NCBI RefSeq assembly: GCF_004364335.1
Contig: NZ_SOCR01000004.1
Span: forward strand, 372,001 to 436,000
Direction of reading: 5' to 3'
DNA: 64,000 nt
DNA from: Pseudomonas graminis
Lineage (GTDB): Bacteria; Pseudomonadota; Gammaproteobacteria; Pseudomonadales; Pseudomonadaceae
Numbering within the stretch: position 1 is the stretch's first letter; every line of letters begins with the position of its first letter. Below the pieces are notes generated by a model. The model saw only the letters and a program-made list of their open reading frames with translations. It ran no database searches and was not told the DNA's origin. Positions 63,425 through 64,000 of this stretch are shown piece after piece. A program made the position numbers and the translations under genes.

Positions 63425-64000
63425 ATGCAGCGCATTGATCACCACCTGCCGTGGGGCAACCTTGGCACCCAGCGCACCTTGAGTGTGTTCCGTTTCGGTC
63501 AGGGCGGGCGCAAGGCCTACATTCAGGCCAGCCTGCATGCCGACGAGCTGCCGGGCATGCGCACCGCCTGGGAATTGAAGAAACGCCTGACGCAGCTTGA
63601 AGAACAGGGCCTGCTCAACGGCGTCATCGAGCTGGTGCCGGTCGCCAACCCGATCGGGCTGGGCCAGTTGCTGCAGGGCAATCACCAGGGCCGTTTCGAG
63701 TACGGCAGCGGCAAGAACTTCAATCGCGATTTCACCGAGCTGAGCGAGCCGGTCGCCCAGGCGCTGGCGGGCAAGCTCGGTGATGACCCCCACGCCAACG
63801 TCAAACTGATTCGTCAGGCCATGGTCGATGTACTTGAGCAATTGCCACCTGCCGGCAGCGAGCTGGCCGGCATGCAGCGCGTCTTGCTCACTCATGCCTG
63901 CAACGCCGATGTCGTGCTGGACCTGCATTGCGACACCGACGCGTCGCTGCACATGTACGCCTTGCCCCAGCACTGGCCGCAATGGCGTTCGCTGTCGGCG
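63425..64000 (+). CDS. Succinylglutamate desuccinylase/aspartoacylase family protein (AotO-like), cut by window edge
   Basis: The first 192 codons of a zinc-deacylase-like protein. The zinc motif ASLHADELPGM (H-x-x-E) and a later VLDLHCDTD (second His) match the AstE/AspA family. It begins one base after the aotM stop in the same operon, where Pseudomonas genomes carry the aotO gene. Its role in arginine/ornithine uptake is not established. The C-terminus lies outside the window. Confidence 0.85.
   Translation, partial: MQRIDHHLPWGNLGTQRTLSVFRFGQGGRKAYIQASLHADELPGMRTAWELKKRLTQLEEQGLLNGVIELVPVANPIGLGQLLQGNHQGRFEYGSGKNFNRDFTELSEPVAQALAGKLGDDPHANVKLIRQAMVDVLEQLPPAGSELAGMQRVLLTHACNADVVLDLHCDTDASLHMYALPQHWPQWRSLSA

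Overview
The window is high-GC chromosomal DNA from a Pseudomonas of the fluorescens/syringae/putida kind. This is inferred from gene content: the phhR-phhA-phhB-phhC phenylalanine catabolism genes, an aot-type basic amino acid ABC operon next to acs, a Cpx-like two-component system with its own CpxP/Spy protein, a pap-type polyphosphate:AMP phosphotransferase, and many Pseudomonas REP palindromes.

Bases 1 to about 10,100 are the right part of a lambdoid-tailed prophage or F-type-tailocin-like cluster. It reads tail tip protein J (cut by the window edge), two small tail proteins, a tail fibre, a probable fibre-assembly chaperone, a SleB-like cell wall hydrolase and a large SGNH-hydrolase-fold tail protein. 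After a terminator come two tightly coupled membrane-protein genes on the other strand, orphan small genes, and a tyrosine-recombinase pseudogene broken by frameshifts that probably marks the old prophage edge.

Bases 10,300 to 16,700 (minus strand) hold an AttEFGH-like ABC exporter operon with a lipocalin-like lipoprotein, then mnmC. Divergent from mnmC is a 1,433-residue DUF6543/LRR protein ending in a NEL-type E3 ubiquitin ligase domain. Bases 21,300 to 45,500 are mostly core genes: pap, a YecA-family gene, recQ, a MarR regulator, a FimV-like landmark protein, a SelT/W/H-family protein, an LpxH-like phosphoesterase, a Mpo1-like protein, trkH, a nitroreductase, cpxA-cpxP-cpxR with a CpxR box, then yciI, yciB, rnm, yciO, scpA, scpB, a DUF1289 gene and rluB. 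Inside this core lies a compact two-gene unit with a 45-residue precursor-like peptide and an M29-type peptidase-like enzyme, separated by a hairpin. It is the best candidate for an undescribed system. Then come aroP2 and arfB.

Bases 45,500 to 46,300 are a tandem array of about 131-bp REP-pair units. Next are an MFS exporter, a 45-residue orphan gene, phhC-phhB-phhA with divergent phhR, and a 1,503-residue protein whose last ~70 residues carry a cytidine-deaminase-like zinc signature. That protein looks like an orphan polymorphic-toxin-type deaminase with no visible immunity gene. acs follows, then a ~778-bp imperfect inverted-repeat element with four REPs in its centre, and the aotJ-aotQ-aotM-(aotO) operon running off the right edge.

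Functional themes are aromatic amino acid uptake and breakdown (aroP2, phh genes), acetate activation (acs) and basic amino acid uptake (aot). Possible Hfq/Crc catabolite-activity motifs sit before phhA and acs. The two giant toxin-like genes sit in otherwise core surroundings, which suggests separate insertions.
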